A stretch of DNA of 64,000 bases from Pseudomonadota bacterium (GTDB taxonomy: Bacteria; Pseudomonadota; Gammaproteobacteria; Burkholderiales; Burkholderiaceae_C), in assembly GCA_021808525.1 (NCBI GenBank), contig JAKBBK010000007.1, forward strand, positions 16,335 to 80,334, read 5' to 3'. Positions within the stretch are counted from its first letter, which is position 1. The number at the start of each line of letters is the position of its first letter. Position numbers and translations under genes: made by a program. The notes under the pieces were generated by a model that was given only the letters and a program-made list of their open reading frames with translations, was not told where the DNA came from and ran no database searches. This document shows positions 7,932 through 16,226 of the stretch, piece by piece.

Positions 7932-8555
7932 ATGAGATCGCACCCAAGCAGCTCTCCATCTGCCGCCCCGATCGGTGAGACATCGGCCCAAGTCTCGGCT
8001 TACTGCCAGCTCTTTCCCTTCGAACATGAACGCGTCGCGCCGTTGCTGGCCGCGTTGGCCAGCGGTGACGATATCCACTCCAGATCCACCTCGACGTGCC
8101 ATCTGGCCGCCAGCGGCATCGTTGTGCAGTCCGGGCGCTTGCTGACCATCTACCACCCCTACCTTCGTCGATGGATTCAACCTGGTGGACACCTTGAGGC
8201 GGAGGAGGCCCCGGAGCAGGCGGCGCTGCGCGAAACCGCGGAGGAGACGGGCGTATCCGTGCGCCTGCACCCGTGGCACGCAGCCCATCGCTGCCCGGTA
8301 GACATCGACGTCCACCTTATCCCGGCCAACCCTCGCCGAAGGGAGGGCGCCCACCTGCATTTCGATTTCCGATATCTACGGATCTGCACATCCGCACCAA
8401 CCGGTACTGCAGAGCTAGAGACCCGTTGGCTCGACCGCGCGCAGATCAAAGAGCAGGGCATTCGCAATGCTTATGGACAAACTCGGCGAACTCAGCCTTC
8501 CGGATCTATTTATTTGAAAAATCAGAACATCGAGAAGAATACCCTACACGCATGA
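7932..8555 (+). CDS. Nudix hydrolase
   Basis: The Nudix box is complete: GGHLEAEEAPEQAALRETAE followed by ETG fits GX5EX7REUXEEXGU, and ASGIVVQSGRLLTIYHP forms the preceding strand. From ATG 7932 the protein has 207 residues; an upstream ATG at 7920 is also possible. Nudix enzymes cleave nucleoside diphosphates linked to another group. A GAHLHFDFRYL strand resembles members acting on small nucleotide substrates. It stands 4 bp before the adenosylhomocysteinase-like gene, suggesting a shared transcript. G+C content falls towards its 3' end. Confidence 0.85.
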   Translation: MRSHPSSSPSAAPIGETSAQVSAYCQLFPFEHERVAPLLAALASGDDIHSRSTSTCHLAASGIVVQSGRLLTIYHPYLRRWIQPGGHLEAEEAPEQAALRETAEETGVSVRLHPWHAAHRCPVDIDVHLIPANPRRREGAHLHFDFRYLRICTSAPTGTAELETRWLDRAQIKEQGIRNAYGQTRRTQPSGSIYLKNQNIEKNTLHA

Positions 8556-8559
8556 GAAC

Positions 8560-9666
8560 ATGACGTTCTTTGACACGCTATTCCCTGACGTCAGAACAAC
8601 GCGCCCGTCCATTGCGATCGTCACGCACGCAGTCCCAGGCACTGACGATTTCATTCATGACATTCAAAAGAAATTTCGTATCGCATGCTTCATTCCAAAA
8701 CCAAATTCCATCCATGCAGCAACGCTCCGGCGCATTGAATCGTGCACTCCGGTGCTTTGCTATACGCGCCACATGATTCAAGACAATCACGAGACTTTCG
8801 CGCAAAAAATCGAAGACATGACGGGCGGCGAATCGCTCGCCGTGATGGATACAGGAGGCTACTTTTGCCCGTTGCTCCATACCCTTCGACGGCGGCTGGG
8901 GAGGCGGTTCCTCGGCGTCGTCGAGGACACGGAAAACGGCCACCAGCGTTACGAAACACTTGTTCGCGGAGCCAAGGGCGAAAATATTCCGTGCCCCATC
9001 GTCTCCGCAGCGCGAAGTCCGCTCAAGGCGCCAGAGGATCATCTTGTCGGGCAAGCGATCGCATTCTCCGCTGACGCGCTACTGCGAGAATGCGGCCAGA
9101 TCATGGCCGGTAAACTCGCTTGCGTCTTCGGTTACGGCAAAATCGGATCCAGTCTTGCCGAAAACTTGCGCCAGAGAGGCGCCCTGATGACAGTCATCGA
9201 CATCAATCCGGCCCGTCAAGCTCTTGCACTCGCTCATGGCTACAAATGCCCAAGGCACTCGGAACATCTTGAGGAAAGCCAACTGATTTTCAGCGCGACT
9301 GGCTGCCGCGCTCTTCGTCGACGCGACCTTCAACGACTACGCCCGGGTTGTTACATATTTACAGCAACCTCGGGCGACGATGAGATTGAAGATTACAGAG
9401 ATCTCCTTGGGGATTGCGCCCCTACGAATCACCCAAAAATAAGCGCACTCGGAAACAAACGGAGTGTCTTTATATGCAATAACGGAAACTCTGCAAACTT
9501 CATGCACGGCGGAGTCGTTGGGCCCTTCATCAAACTCGTTCAGGCGGAGCTCGTGTATGCCGCTGCCACGATCGCAGGCTTCAAGACTGGACGGATCACC
9601 GAAGTGGACCATGAAATCCGATGCATGATTGCGCAACGCTGGCTGGACTTCTATGCCCATCCCTGA
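8560..9666 (+). CDS. adenosylhomocysteinase-like NAD-binding protein
   Basis: 368 residues with the layout of S-adenosyl-L-homocysteine hydrolase but shorter (usual 430-490). Recognisable are an MDTGGYF segment (about 96-102) matching the substrate-domain DDGGD region, VVEDTENGHQR (120-130) matching GV.EETTTG.R, a Lys and Asp spaced K-x3-D (156/160) like the catalytic pair, a Rossmann loop FGYGKIG (190-196) and MHGGVV near the C-terminus. It probably binds NAD and an adenosyl or related substrate, but divergence is large. Lower G+C and A-rich codons than neighbours suggest transfer. Co-transcribed with the Nudix gene before and the acyltransferase after (14-bp overlap). Confidence 0.7.
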   Translation: MTFFDTLFPDVRTTRPSIAIVTHAVPGTDDFIHDIQKKFRIACFIPKPNSIHAATLRRIESCTPVLCYTRHMIQDNHETFAQKIEDMTGGESLAVMDTGGYFCPLLHTLRRRLGRRFLGVVEDTENGHQRYETLVRGAKGENIPCPIVSAARSPLKAPEDHLVGQAIAFSADALLRECGQIMAGKLACVFGYGKIGSSLAENLRQRGALMTVIDINPARQALALAHGYKCPRHSEHLEESQLIFSATGCRALRRRDLQRLRPGCYIFTATSGDDEIEDYRDLLGDCAPTNHPKISALGNKRSVFICNNGNSANFMHGGVVGPFIKLVQAELVYAAATIAGFKTGRITEVDHEIRCMIAQRWLDFYAHP

Positions 9667-10477
9667 GGATTCGCCGCGCGGATCTGCAAGCGAGAGGTTC
9701 GACGCTTTCGGTTTTGATTTGGCCCGCCATGACGCAACCATGCGATTCCTGAACCTTTATTTCGAGTATTGGCATCGTGTTTCCGCTGAAGGCCTGGAGA
9801 AGATTCCACAAGGACCGATGATTGCCTACGGGAATCATGCCGGTTTCAATTTGCTCGATGCGCTGATGCTGATGGTCGCAGCAAGGCAGCACGCCCCGTG
9901 CAGACGGCCGCTTCGCCTGCTGCATCACATCGGCATCGAAAAGATGCCGCTGATCGGATATTTCATGCAGCAACGCCTCGGTGCCGTGATCGGGCACCCC
10001 GCAAATGCCGATTACATCCTGGGAAAAGGAGAAGCCATCCTGACGTATCCGGAGGGAGGCTATAGCACCAGCCGCCCCTTCACCTCACGCCGCAGTCTTT
10101 CAGCGCTCGACCATTTTGGCGCCGGATTCTTGCGCCTGGCCGCACGAACGGGAGCATGGCTGCTGCCCGTCGCCACGGTGGGCTGCGAGGAGGCCATCCC
10201 GACGCTTGCGCTCTCGCGACGCCTCGGCCGCCACTTCAAGTTCGACCAATCGCTTTATCCGGTCGTGCCGCAAAGCGCCGTGACCCTGCTGCCCAGCTTG
10301 CTCGGCGTCCCGCTGCACCACTTCCACTTTCTCATGGGGTTCCCCTCGCATATCCGAATCCGCGTGGGCACTCCGTGGAAGCTGGGTCCGAATGCAGATA
10401 TCGAGGCGGCACGCCAGTCGTCTTACCACGCACTTGCAGGCATGGTGGCTTGCCTGGCGAACGAACCATGCCCTTGA
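9653..10477 (+). CDS. lysophospholipid acyltransferase-like (PlsC superfamily) protein
   Basis: 274 residues from ATG 9653, which overlaps the preceding gene. The block-I acceptor motif is NHAGFNLLD, an H-x6-D spacing as in TMEM68/DGAT-like members rather than the PlsC H-x4-D, and a later AILTYPEGGYS corresponds to the FPEGTR block. It likely transfers an acyl chain to an unidentified alcohol or amine acceptor at the inner face of the membrane. Its tail overlaps the start of the second HD gene by 10 bp, implying translational coupling with it. Confidence 0.75.
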   Translation: MPIPEDSPRGSASERFDAFGFDLARHDATMRFLNLYFEYWHRVSAEGLEKIPQGPMIAYGNHAGFNLLDALMLMVAARQHAPCRRPLRLLHHIGIEKMPLIGYFMQQRLGAVIGHPANADYILGKGEAILTYPEGGYSTSRPFTSRRSLSALDHFGAGFLRLAARTGAWLLPVATVGCEEAIPTLALSRRLGRHFKFDQSLYPVVPQSAVTLLPSLLGVPLHHFHFLMGFPSHIRIRVGTPWKLGPNADIEAARQSSYHALAGMVACLANEPCP

Positions 10478-11151
10478 CTCGAGGCACCGCCCATACGCTC
10501 GAAGCGCTCGAGGCGCTTCGCACAAACGTGCACGCGATGTTCGGCCACGGCGTGGTGGCCCACGACTTCGCGCACATCGAACGGGTCGAGCGCAACGCCG
10601 CACACCTGCTCGAGATCGAAGCCGGCGACCCTTTCGTCGTCGGCGCAGCCTGCCTGCTGCACGACCTGCACCGCATCCTGGAGCGAGACCTCGGCCACCA
10701 TGTCGCGCCCGAGCAGGCCGATGCCCAAGTGCGCAGACGCCTGGACGAGCAAGGCGTCGACACGACGACCATCGACCATGTATGCGACTGCATCCATGCC
10801 ACCGAGCGCTATCGCTGTGCTGGTGACCTTATCGATGCGGCGTCGATGAGCGCCGAGCAGCGCATCGTGCGCGACGCCGACATGCTCGATGCGCTGGGCG
10901 CCGTGGGCATCGCGCGCGCCTTCATGTTCGGCGGCCGCCTGGGCGAACCTCTGTGGGCGACCGAACCGATCAGCGACACGTTCCAGCCCGGCCACACTGC
11001 GTCGATCGTGCACCACTTCCACGAGAAACTGCTGCATCTGCATCGGGAGATGCTCACCGACGAAGGCCGACGGATCGCCATCGAGCGCACGCGCTTGATG
11101 CACCACTACCTCGATGCACTGCGCAAGGAACCGGACTCCAATTTGCCCTGA
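10468..11151 (+). CDS. HD-domain phosphohydrolase (copy 2)
   Basis: 227 residues, near-duplicate of the protein at 6543-7217: identical stretches include HIERVERNAA, VVGAACLLHDLHRILERD and RIVRDADMLDALGA, so all HD metal ligands are kept. The ATG at 10468 lies inside the acyltransferase gene. Nucleotide differences are spread over the gene, arguing for an old duplication or acquisition of a diverged homologue with the cassette rather than a recent copy. Being coupled to the Nudix/adenosylhomocysteinase-like/acyltransferase genes, it may act in their pathway. Confidence 0.85.
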   Translation: MPLTRGTAHTLEALEALRTNVHAMFGHGVVAHDFAHIERVERNAAHLLEIEAGDPFVVGAACLLHDLHRILERDLGHHVAPEQADAQVRRRLDEQGVDTTTIDHVCDCIHATERYRCAGDLIDAASMSAEQRIVRDADMLDALGAVGIARAFMFGGRLGEPLWATEPISDTFQPGHTASIVHHFHEKLLHLHREMLTDEGRRIAIERTRLMHHYLDALRKEPDSNLP

Positions 11152-11202
11152 CCGCGCAGGATCCGTCGCCACGACGCCTCAATCCGCGGGGAATAGTACG
11201 TC

Positions 11203-11243
11203 GCAAAAGAAAACAGGCACCGACGATTTCTCGTAAGTGCCTG
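11203..11243 (-). terminator. intrinsic terminator after tRNA-Arg
   Basis: On the minus strand, arms CAGGCAC and GTGCCTG pair around a 16-base loop and are followed by TTTTCTTTT. It lies just downstream of the minus-strand tRNA-Arg. Confidence 0.75.
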
Positions 11244-11260
11244 ATTTCTTTCAGCTATTT

Positions 11261-11337
11261 TGGTGCGCCCGGCAGGATTCGAACCCACGACCCCTTGGTT
11301 CGTAGCCAAGTACTCTATCCAACTGAGCTACGGGCGC
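11261..11337 (-). tRNA. tRNA-Arg (ACG)
   Basis: 77 nt on the minus strand. Acceptor stem GCGCCCG pairs with CGGGCGC, the D arm has AGCTCAGTTGG, the anticodon loop is CTACGAA with anticodon ACG between CTTGG and CCAAG, the T arm carries GGTTCGAATCC, and the CCA end is encoded. It marks the right end of the accessory segment 6.5-11.2 kb and could have been an integration site, although no repeat of its 3' end was found near 6.5 kb. Confidence 0.96.
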
Positions 11338-11457
11338 AGCGAAAGAAAAAGTATACACGCAAATTTCAGCGTTTGAACAGCCCCCCGCGCACATGCGTGG
11401 CGCGGGCTTCGCGCGCCGGGTGCCCGCGGCGGGGTGGGCAGGCGACAATGCGCCCCC

Positions 11458-12948
11458 ATGTCCCTCGCGCGCGCCTTTTCCCTGAGCCTGTTGCTGCTGG
11501 CGGCCAGCCGTGTGCTGGGGGTGCTGCGCGACGCGGTCGTGGCCACCCACTTCGGGCTCAGCGGCCACGCGGACGCGGCCCTGGTGGCCCTGTCCTACCC
11601 CGATTTCACCATTTCCCTGCTGTGGGGCGCGGCGGTGCCGGCGGTCATGGTGCCGCGCATGGCGGGGCGACCGCCGGGGGAGATCGCGGCCGAGGCGGCG
11701 CGCTGGTCGCGCCTGGCGCTGACGGCCTTCGTGGTGGCGGGCCTTGCGAGCTGGTGGCTGCGCCTGCCCCTGCTGCGGCTGCTGGCACCGGGCCTGCACG
11801 GGGCGGACGCGCTGCTGGCCGCGCGCACCCTGGGCCTGGGCGCGCTGGTGGCGCTGCCCGCGGGGGCCCTGACCATGGTGGGCGCGGCCGCGCTGCAGTC
11901 ACAGGGGCGCCTGCAATGGCAATACGCCGGCAATGTGGTGTTCAACCTGGCCCTGATCGCCGGGCTGCTCCTGGCCGCGCGCCTGCAGGCCTTCGGCTGG
12001 GTGGCCGGGGGCATTGCCGCCGCCTCGCTGGCGCGCCTGGGCATGATGCGCGGCGTGGTCTCGCGCCTGGGGCGCCCCGCGGTCGGCGCGCCCCGCTGGC
12101 CGGACCGCGCCGGCCTGCAGGCCGCCCTGCTGGCGCTGGTGGCCTCGGGCCTGACCGTGCTGTACACCCTGGCGGCGCGCAGCTTCGCTTCCAGCACCGG
12201 TGCCGGCCAGCTCGGCGTGTTCCAGTATGCGCAACGGGTCGGGGAGCTGCCGCTGCACACCGTGTTCGCCGTGGCCGCGGCCCTGGCGCTGGCGCGCCTG
12301 TCGGCGGCGGAAGCGGCCGGGGACCGCGCGGGGGCGCTGGAGCGCGGGCGCCAGTGGATGCGCTCCATGCTGCGCGTGGCACTGGTGCTGGGTGCCTGCG
12401 GCATGCTGGCCGCGCCGCTGGCGGTGCGCCTGGTGTTCGGCTGGGGGCGCATGGATCCCCAGGGCCAGGCCGAGCTGCTGCGCGCCATGCGCTGGATCCT
12501 CGCCCTGATGCCCTTGCAGGCGGCGCAGCTGGTGCTGGCCGCGCGCCTGAACAGCCACCGCCGCATCGCCGACCAGGTGCTGGGCTACGGCTGCGGGCTG
12601 CTGGCGCTGTTCGCGCTGGGCTGGCTGCTGCCGGCGCTGTGGTGGCGTGCGCTGGCGGCCTACGGTGCCGCCTACCTGGTGGCCGCCGGGGTGCTCTGGC
12701 TGCGCCTGGCCCGGCGCAACGGCGATACCGAGGCGAGCAATGCGCGCCTGCTGGCCCTGGCCACGCCCGCGCTGGTGGCGCTGGCCCTGCTGCTGGGTGC
12801 CTGGCCCGCGCTTTCCTGGGGCACCATGCTGCTGCAGGCGCTGCTGGCCCTCGCCACCCTGGCCGCGGGTGCCTGGTTCCTCCTGCGCAAGGATGCCCTG
12901 GGGGAAATCCTGGGGCGCTCGCTGGCGCGCCGTTACACTCATTCGTGA
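11458..12948 (+). CDS. MurJ/MviN-family lipid-linked sugar flippase
   Basis: 496 residues, about 12-14 hydrophobic helices, MviN-like N-terminus (LLLAASRVLGVLRDAVVATHFG) as in MurJ. Because a housekeeping murJ would usually sit elsewhere and this gene heads a surface-glycan cluster, it is more likely the translocase for the undecaprenyl-linked product of this locus. ATG 11458 is preferred over an in-frame start 24 bp upstream because it begins the first helix. The next gene starts 2 bp after its stop. Confidence 0.8.
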   Translation: MSLARAFSLSLLLLAASRVLGVLRDAVVATHFGLSGHADAALVALSYPDFTISLLWGAAVPAVMVPRMAGRPPGEIAAEAARWSRLALTAFVVAGLASWWLRLPLLRLLAPGLHGADALLAARTLGLGALVALPAGALTMVGAAALQSQGRLQWQYAGNVVFNLALIAGLLLAARLQAFGWVAGGIAAASLARLGMMRGVVSRLGRPAVGAPRWPDRAGLQAALLALVASGLTVLYTLAARSFASSTGAGQLGVFQYAQRVGELPLHTVFAVAAALALARLSAAEAAGDRAGALERGRQWMRSMLRVALVLGACGMLAAPLAVRLVFGWGRMDPQGQAELLRAMRWILALMPLQAAQLVLAARLNSHRRIADQVLGYGCGLLALFALGWLLPALWWRALAAYGAAYLVAAGVLWLRLARRNGDTEASNARLLALATPALVALALLLGAWPALSWGTMLLQALLALATLAAGAWFLLRKDALGEILGRSLARRYTHS

Positions 12949-12950
12949 CC

Positions 12951-13778
12951 ATGGACTGGATCCAGATCACCAATCTCCCCGAGTTCGCCGCCTTCGCCGC
13001 CGAGTGCGGCGTGGCGCGCATCATGGTCGACCTCGAGCGCCTCGGCAAGCACGAGCGCCAGGGCGGCCTGGGCACCTTCATTTCCGACCACCGTCCGGAA
13101 GACGTCGCCGTGGTGCGCGCGGCCGCACCCGGCGCGCACCTGATGGTGCGCATCAACCCCTGGCATGCGCAGAGCCCGGCCGAGGTGGAACATGCGGTGC
13201 GCCACGGGGCCGACAGCGTGATGCTGCCCATGTTCGAGCAGCCGCAGGCGCTGCGCGATTGCGCGCGGGCCCTGGCAGGCCGCGCCGACCTGGTGGCGCT
13301 GCTGGAGACCCGGGGCGCGCTCGACAGCCTGGAGGCCTGGGCGGACACCGAGGGCCTGGGCGAGATCTACGTCGGGCTCAACGACCTGCACCGGCAGCTG
13401 GGGTGCCGTTTCATGTTCGAGCCGCTGGCCGACGGCACCGTCGAGCGCGTGGCGGGGGCGGCGCGGGCGCGGGGGCTGCGCTTCGGCTTCGGCGGCATCG
13501 CGCGCCTGGACGAAGGCCTGCTGCCGGGCCGGGTGGTGCTGGCCGAGCACCTGCGCCTGGGTTCGGGCAGCGTGATCCTGTCGCGCACCTTCAATCGCGA
13601 ATGGATCGAGTTTCCGGACAGCGACTGGCGCAGCGTGTACCGCGAGCAGCTGGGCCGGCTGCGGCATTGCGAGTCGGTGCTGCGCGCTCGCAGCGCCGAG
13701 GAAATCGAGAGCGACCGGCTGCTGGCCTGCGACCTCATCCACAAGGCGGCGCTGGCCCTGGGTTCCGCGAGGGCCTGA
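12951..13778 (+). CDS. HpcH/HpaI-type aldolase/citrate lyase family protein
   Basis: 275 residues forming a TIM barrel of the pyruvate/phosphoenolpyruvate aldolase superfamily. The metal-binding Glu (LLETRGAL) and Asp (GLNDLHRQLG) are present and MVRINPW gives the conserved Arg, so the active site looks intact. Members cleave or form C-C bonds with pyruvate or a 2-oxo acid as one partner. In a cluster making a nonulosonic acid, itself a 2-keto sugar acid built from phosphoenolpyruvate, it might modify or recycle such acids; this is inference. It overlaps the next gene by one base. Confidence 0.75.
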   Translation: MDWIQITNLPEFAAFAAECGVARIMVDLERLGKHERQGGLGTFISDHRPEDVAVVRAAAPGAHLMVRINPWHAQSPAEVEHAVRHGADSVMLPMFEQPQALRDCARALAGRADLVALLETRGALDSLEAWADTEGLGEIYVGLNDLHRQLGCRFMFEPLADGTVERVAGAARARGLRFGFGGIARLDEGLLPGRVVLAEHLRLGSGSVILSRTFNREWIEFPDSDWRSVYREQLGRLRHCESVLRARSAEEIESDRLLACDLIHKAALALGSARA

Positions 13779-14335
13779 TGCTCAAGCGGGGCTTCGACCT
13801 CCTGCTGGCGGCGCTGGCGCTGCTGCTGCTGGCCCTGCCCATGCTGGCCGTGGCACTGGCCGTGTGGCTGGACAGCGGGCGCCCGGTGCTGTTCGCCCAG
13901 GCGCGGGTGGGCCGCGGCGGCCGGCTGTTCCGCCTGTACAAGTTCCGCTCCATGGTGGTCGACGCCGAGGCGCGCGGCCCGCAGCGCACGGCCAGCGGCG
14001 ACCCGCGCATCACCCGCGTGGGCCGCTGGCTGCGGCGCAGCAGCCTGGACGAGCTGCCGCAGTTGTTCAACGTGCTGCGCGGGGACATGAGCCTGGTGGG
14101 CCCGCGTCCCGACGTGCCGGCGCAACAGGCCGACTATGGCGCCGAGGACTGGGCGCTGCGCTGCCGCGTGCGCCCCGGCATCACCGGGCTGGCGCAGGCC
14201 CTGTACCGTTCGCGCGCCACGCCCGCGCAGCGCCTGCAGGCCGACCTGGACTATGCCCGCCGACCGGGGCTGGCGCGCGACCTGCGCATCCTGGGGCTGA
14301 CGGTGCTGCAGCTGTGGCGCGGAAGCGGCAACTAA
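13778..14335 (+). CDS. PglC-like initiating phosphoglycosyl transferase
   Basis: 185 residues, the minimal monotopic phosphoglycosyl transferase form (PglC size) with a single N-terminal re-entrant hydrophobic segment. Motifs in order: YKFRSMV, the catalytic Asp-Glu dyad in SSLDELPQ, GDMSLVGPRP and RPGITG. It transfers a sugar-1-phosphate from a UDP-sugar to undecaprenyl phosphate at the cytoplasmic face. With PglF, PglE and PglD homologues in the same operon, UDP-N,N'-diacetylbacillosamine is the likely donor. Confidence 0.85.
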   Translation: MLKRGFDLLLAALALLLLALPMLAVALAVWLDSGRPVLFAQARVGRGGRLFRLYKFRSMVVDAEARGPQRTASGDPRITRVGRWLRRSSLDELPQLFNVLRGDMSLVGPRPDVPAQQADYGAEDWALRCRVRPGITGLAQALYRSRATPAQRLQADLDYARRPGLARDLRILGLTVLQLWRGSGN

Positions 14336-14420
14336 CGCGGCTTTGACCCGGGGCTGCGCGACGCGCCACGGTCGGCCCCGGCTGCGGCGACAATACGGGT
14401 TTTGCGTCCGATTCCTACCC

Positions 14421-16226
14421 ATGTGCGGCATCTACGGCTATTTCGACCGCGTCGGCGGTGAACTCGACGCGCGCGCCCTGCAGGCCATGGATGCCTCGCT
14501 GCGCCACCGCGGACCCGACGACACCGGCGCGTGGACCATGCCCGGCGCCGCCGTGGGCAACCGCCGGCTGTCGATCATCGACCTCGAAGGCGGGCACCAG
14601 CCTTTCGTGTCCGACGACGGGCGCATCGCCCTGGTGCAGAACGGGGAGATCTTCAACCACGTCGAGCTGCGGCGCGAGCTGCAGCGCGAGGGTGTGCGCT
14701 TCGCCAGCGACCACAGCGACACCGAGGTGCTGCTGCGCCTGTACGAGCGCGAGGGGCTGGACTTCCTGCCGCGGCTCAACGGCATGTTCGCCTTCGCCGT
14801 GCTCGATCGGCGCGATCCCGAGCGGCCCTGCCTGCACCTGGTGCGCGACCGCATCGGCGTCAAGCCGCTGTACCTGCACGACGACGGCACGCGGCTGCTG
14901 TTCGGCTCGGAGATCAAGGCCCTGCTGGCGGCCCTGCCGGCGCGCCCGCGCCTGGACCTGCCGGCGCTGCAGCATTACCTGGCCTTCAACTACGTGCCGC
15001 CGCCCTGGACCCTGTTCGACGGCGTGCGCCACCTGGAGCCGGGCTGCGTGCTCAGCGTGGAACCCCGCGGAACGCGCCAGCGGCGCTGGTGGAACCTGGC
15101 CGAGCAGCAGCCCGCGCAGCAGGAGTTCGGCGCCTGGCAGGAGCAGTTCCTGGGCCTGCTGGACGATGCCGTGCGCCTGCGCCTGCGCGCCGACGTGCCC
15201 TTCGGCGCCTTCCTGTCGGGGGGCGTGGACTCCAGCACCGTGGTGGCGCTGATGGCGCGCCACGTGCGCGAACCGGTTCGCAGCTTCTGCATCGGCTTCG
15301 ACGACGCGCGCTTCGACGAGTCGCCCTTCGCGCGCGAGGCGGCGCGCCGTTTCGGCACCCGGCATCACGAGCGCATCGTGCAACCCGACCTGCTCGACGC
15401 CTGGCCCAGTGCCCTGTGGCACTGCGACCAGCCCCATGGCGACGCCTCCTTCCTGCCCACGCTGGAGGTGGCGCGCCTGGCGGCGCAGGAAGTCAAGGTG
15501 GTGCTCACGGGCGACGGCGGCGACGAGTTGTTCGCCGGCTACGACAAGTACGCCGCCCTGCTGGCCGACCCGGCGCTGCAGGCCCTGGACGACGAGGCCT
15601 TCGCCCGCACCCTGGTCGAGCGCACGGGGCTGTTCGGCGCGCAGGGCCGCTCGCAACTGCTGCAGCCCTGGCTGCAGCAGCGCCTGCGCGACGTGGACAG
15701 CGTGCACGACGTGGCCCTGCCCTGGCTGCGCCAGGCGGGGCATTTCGACCGGGTGAACCAGATGCTGTTCCTGGACATGATGCTGCTGCTGCCGGGCAAC
15801 AACCTGGTCAAGCCGGATCGCATGGGCATGGCCGTGTCCCTGGAGGCGCGCACGCCCTTCCTGGACTGGCGCATGATGGAACTGGCCTTTCGCAGCCCCG
15901 GCACCACCAAGCTGGTCGACGGCGACAAGAAGCACTGGTTCAAGCGCGCGGTGCAGCCGCTGATCGGCGAGGAGCTGGCGATGCGCCGCAAGCAGATGTT
16001 CACGGTGCCCATCGGTGAATGGTTCCGCGGGCCGCGCAAGGCCTGGCTGCACGAGCTGCTGTTCGCCGAGGACGCGCTGGCCGCGCGGCTGTTCCAGCCG
16101 GCGCGCCTGCGCCAGTTGTTCGAGCAGCATGTGGAGGGCAGCGCCAACCACACCCGCGAGTTGCGCGCGCTGGCGGCGCTGGAGATCTGGGCGCGGCGCT
16201 TCCAGCCGGAGCTCGACCCGGCATGA
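14421..16226 (+). CDS. asparagine synthase (glutamine-hydrolysing) homologue
   Basis: 601 residues. Met1 is followed by Cys2 (MCGIYGYFD), the glutaminase nucleophile after Met removal; RHRGPDD and QNGEIFNH complete the N-terminal domain. The synthetase domain has the pyrophosphate loop LSGGVDSST and a LTGDGGDELFAGYDKY segment. Free asparagine synthesis is possible, but homologues within O-antigen and capsule clusters usually amidate sugar carboxylates, which would fit a cluster making an acidic nonulosonate. Its stop overlaps the glycosyltransferase start by 4 bp. Confidence 0.85.
   Translation: MCGIYGYFDRVGGELDARALQAMDASLRHRGPDDTGAWTMPGAAVGNRRLSIIDLEGGHQPFVSDDGRIALVQNGEIFNHVELRRELQREGVRFASDHSDTEVLLRLYEREGLDFLPRLNGMFAFAVLDRRDPERPCLHLVRDRIGVKPLYLHDDGTRLLFGSEIKALLAALPARPRLDLPALQHYLAFNYVPPPWTLFDGVRHLEPGCVLSVEPRGTRQRRWWNLAEQQPAQQEFGAWQEQFLGLLDDAVRLRLRADVPFGAFLSGGVDSSTVVALMARHVREPVRSFCIGFDDARFDESPFAREAARRFGTRHHERIVQPDLLDAWPSALWHCDQPHGDASFLPTLEVARLAAQEVKVVLTGDGGDELFAGYDKYAALLADPALQALDDEAFARTLVERTGLFGAQGRSQLLQPWLQQRLRDVDSVHDVALPWLRQAGHFDRVNQMLFLDMMLLLPGNNLVKPDRMGMAVSLEARTPFLDWRMMELAFRSPGTTKLVDGDKKHWFKRAVQPLIGEELAMRRKQMFTVPIGEWFRGPRKAWLHELLFAEDALAARLFQPARLRQLFEQHVEGSANHTRELRALAALEIWARRFQPELDPA

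Noticed and set aside
11458-12948. Housekeeping murJ
   Set aside because: The family is right, but its place at the head of a glycan operon makes a cluster-specific flippase more likely; the call was kept at family level.
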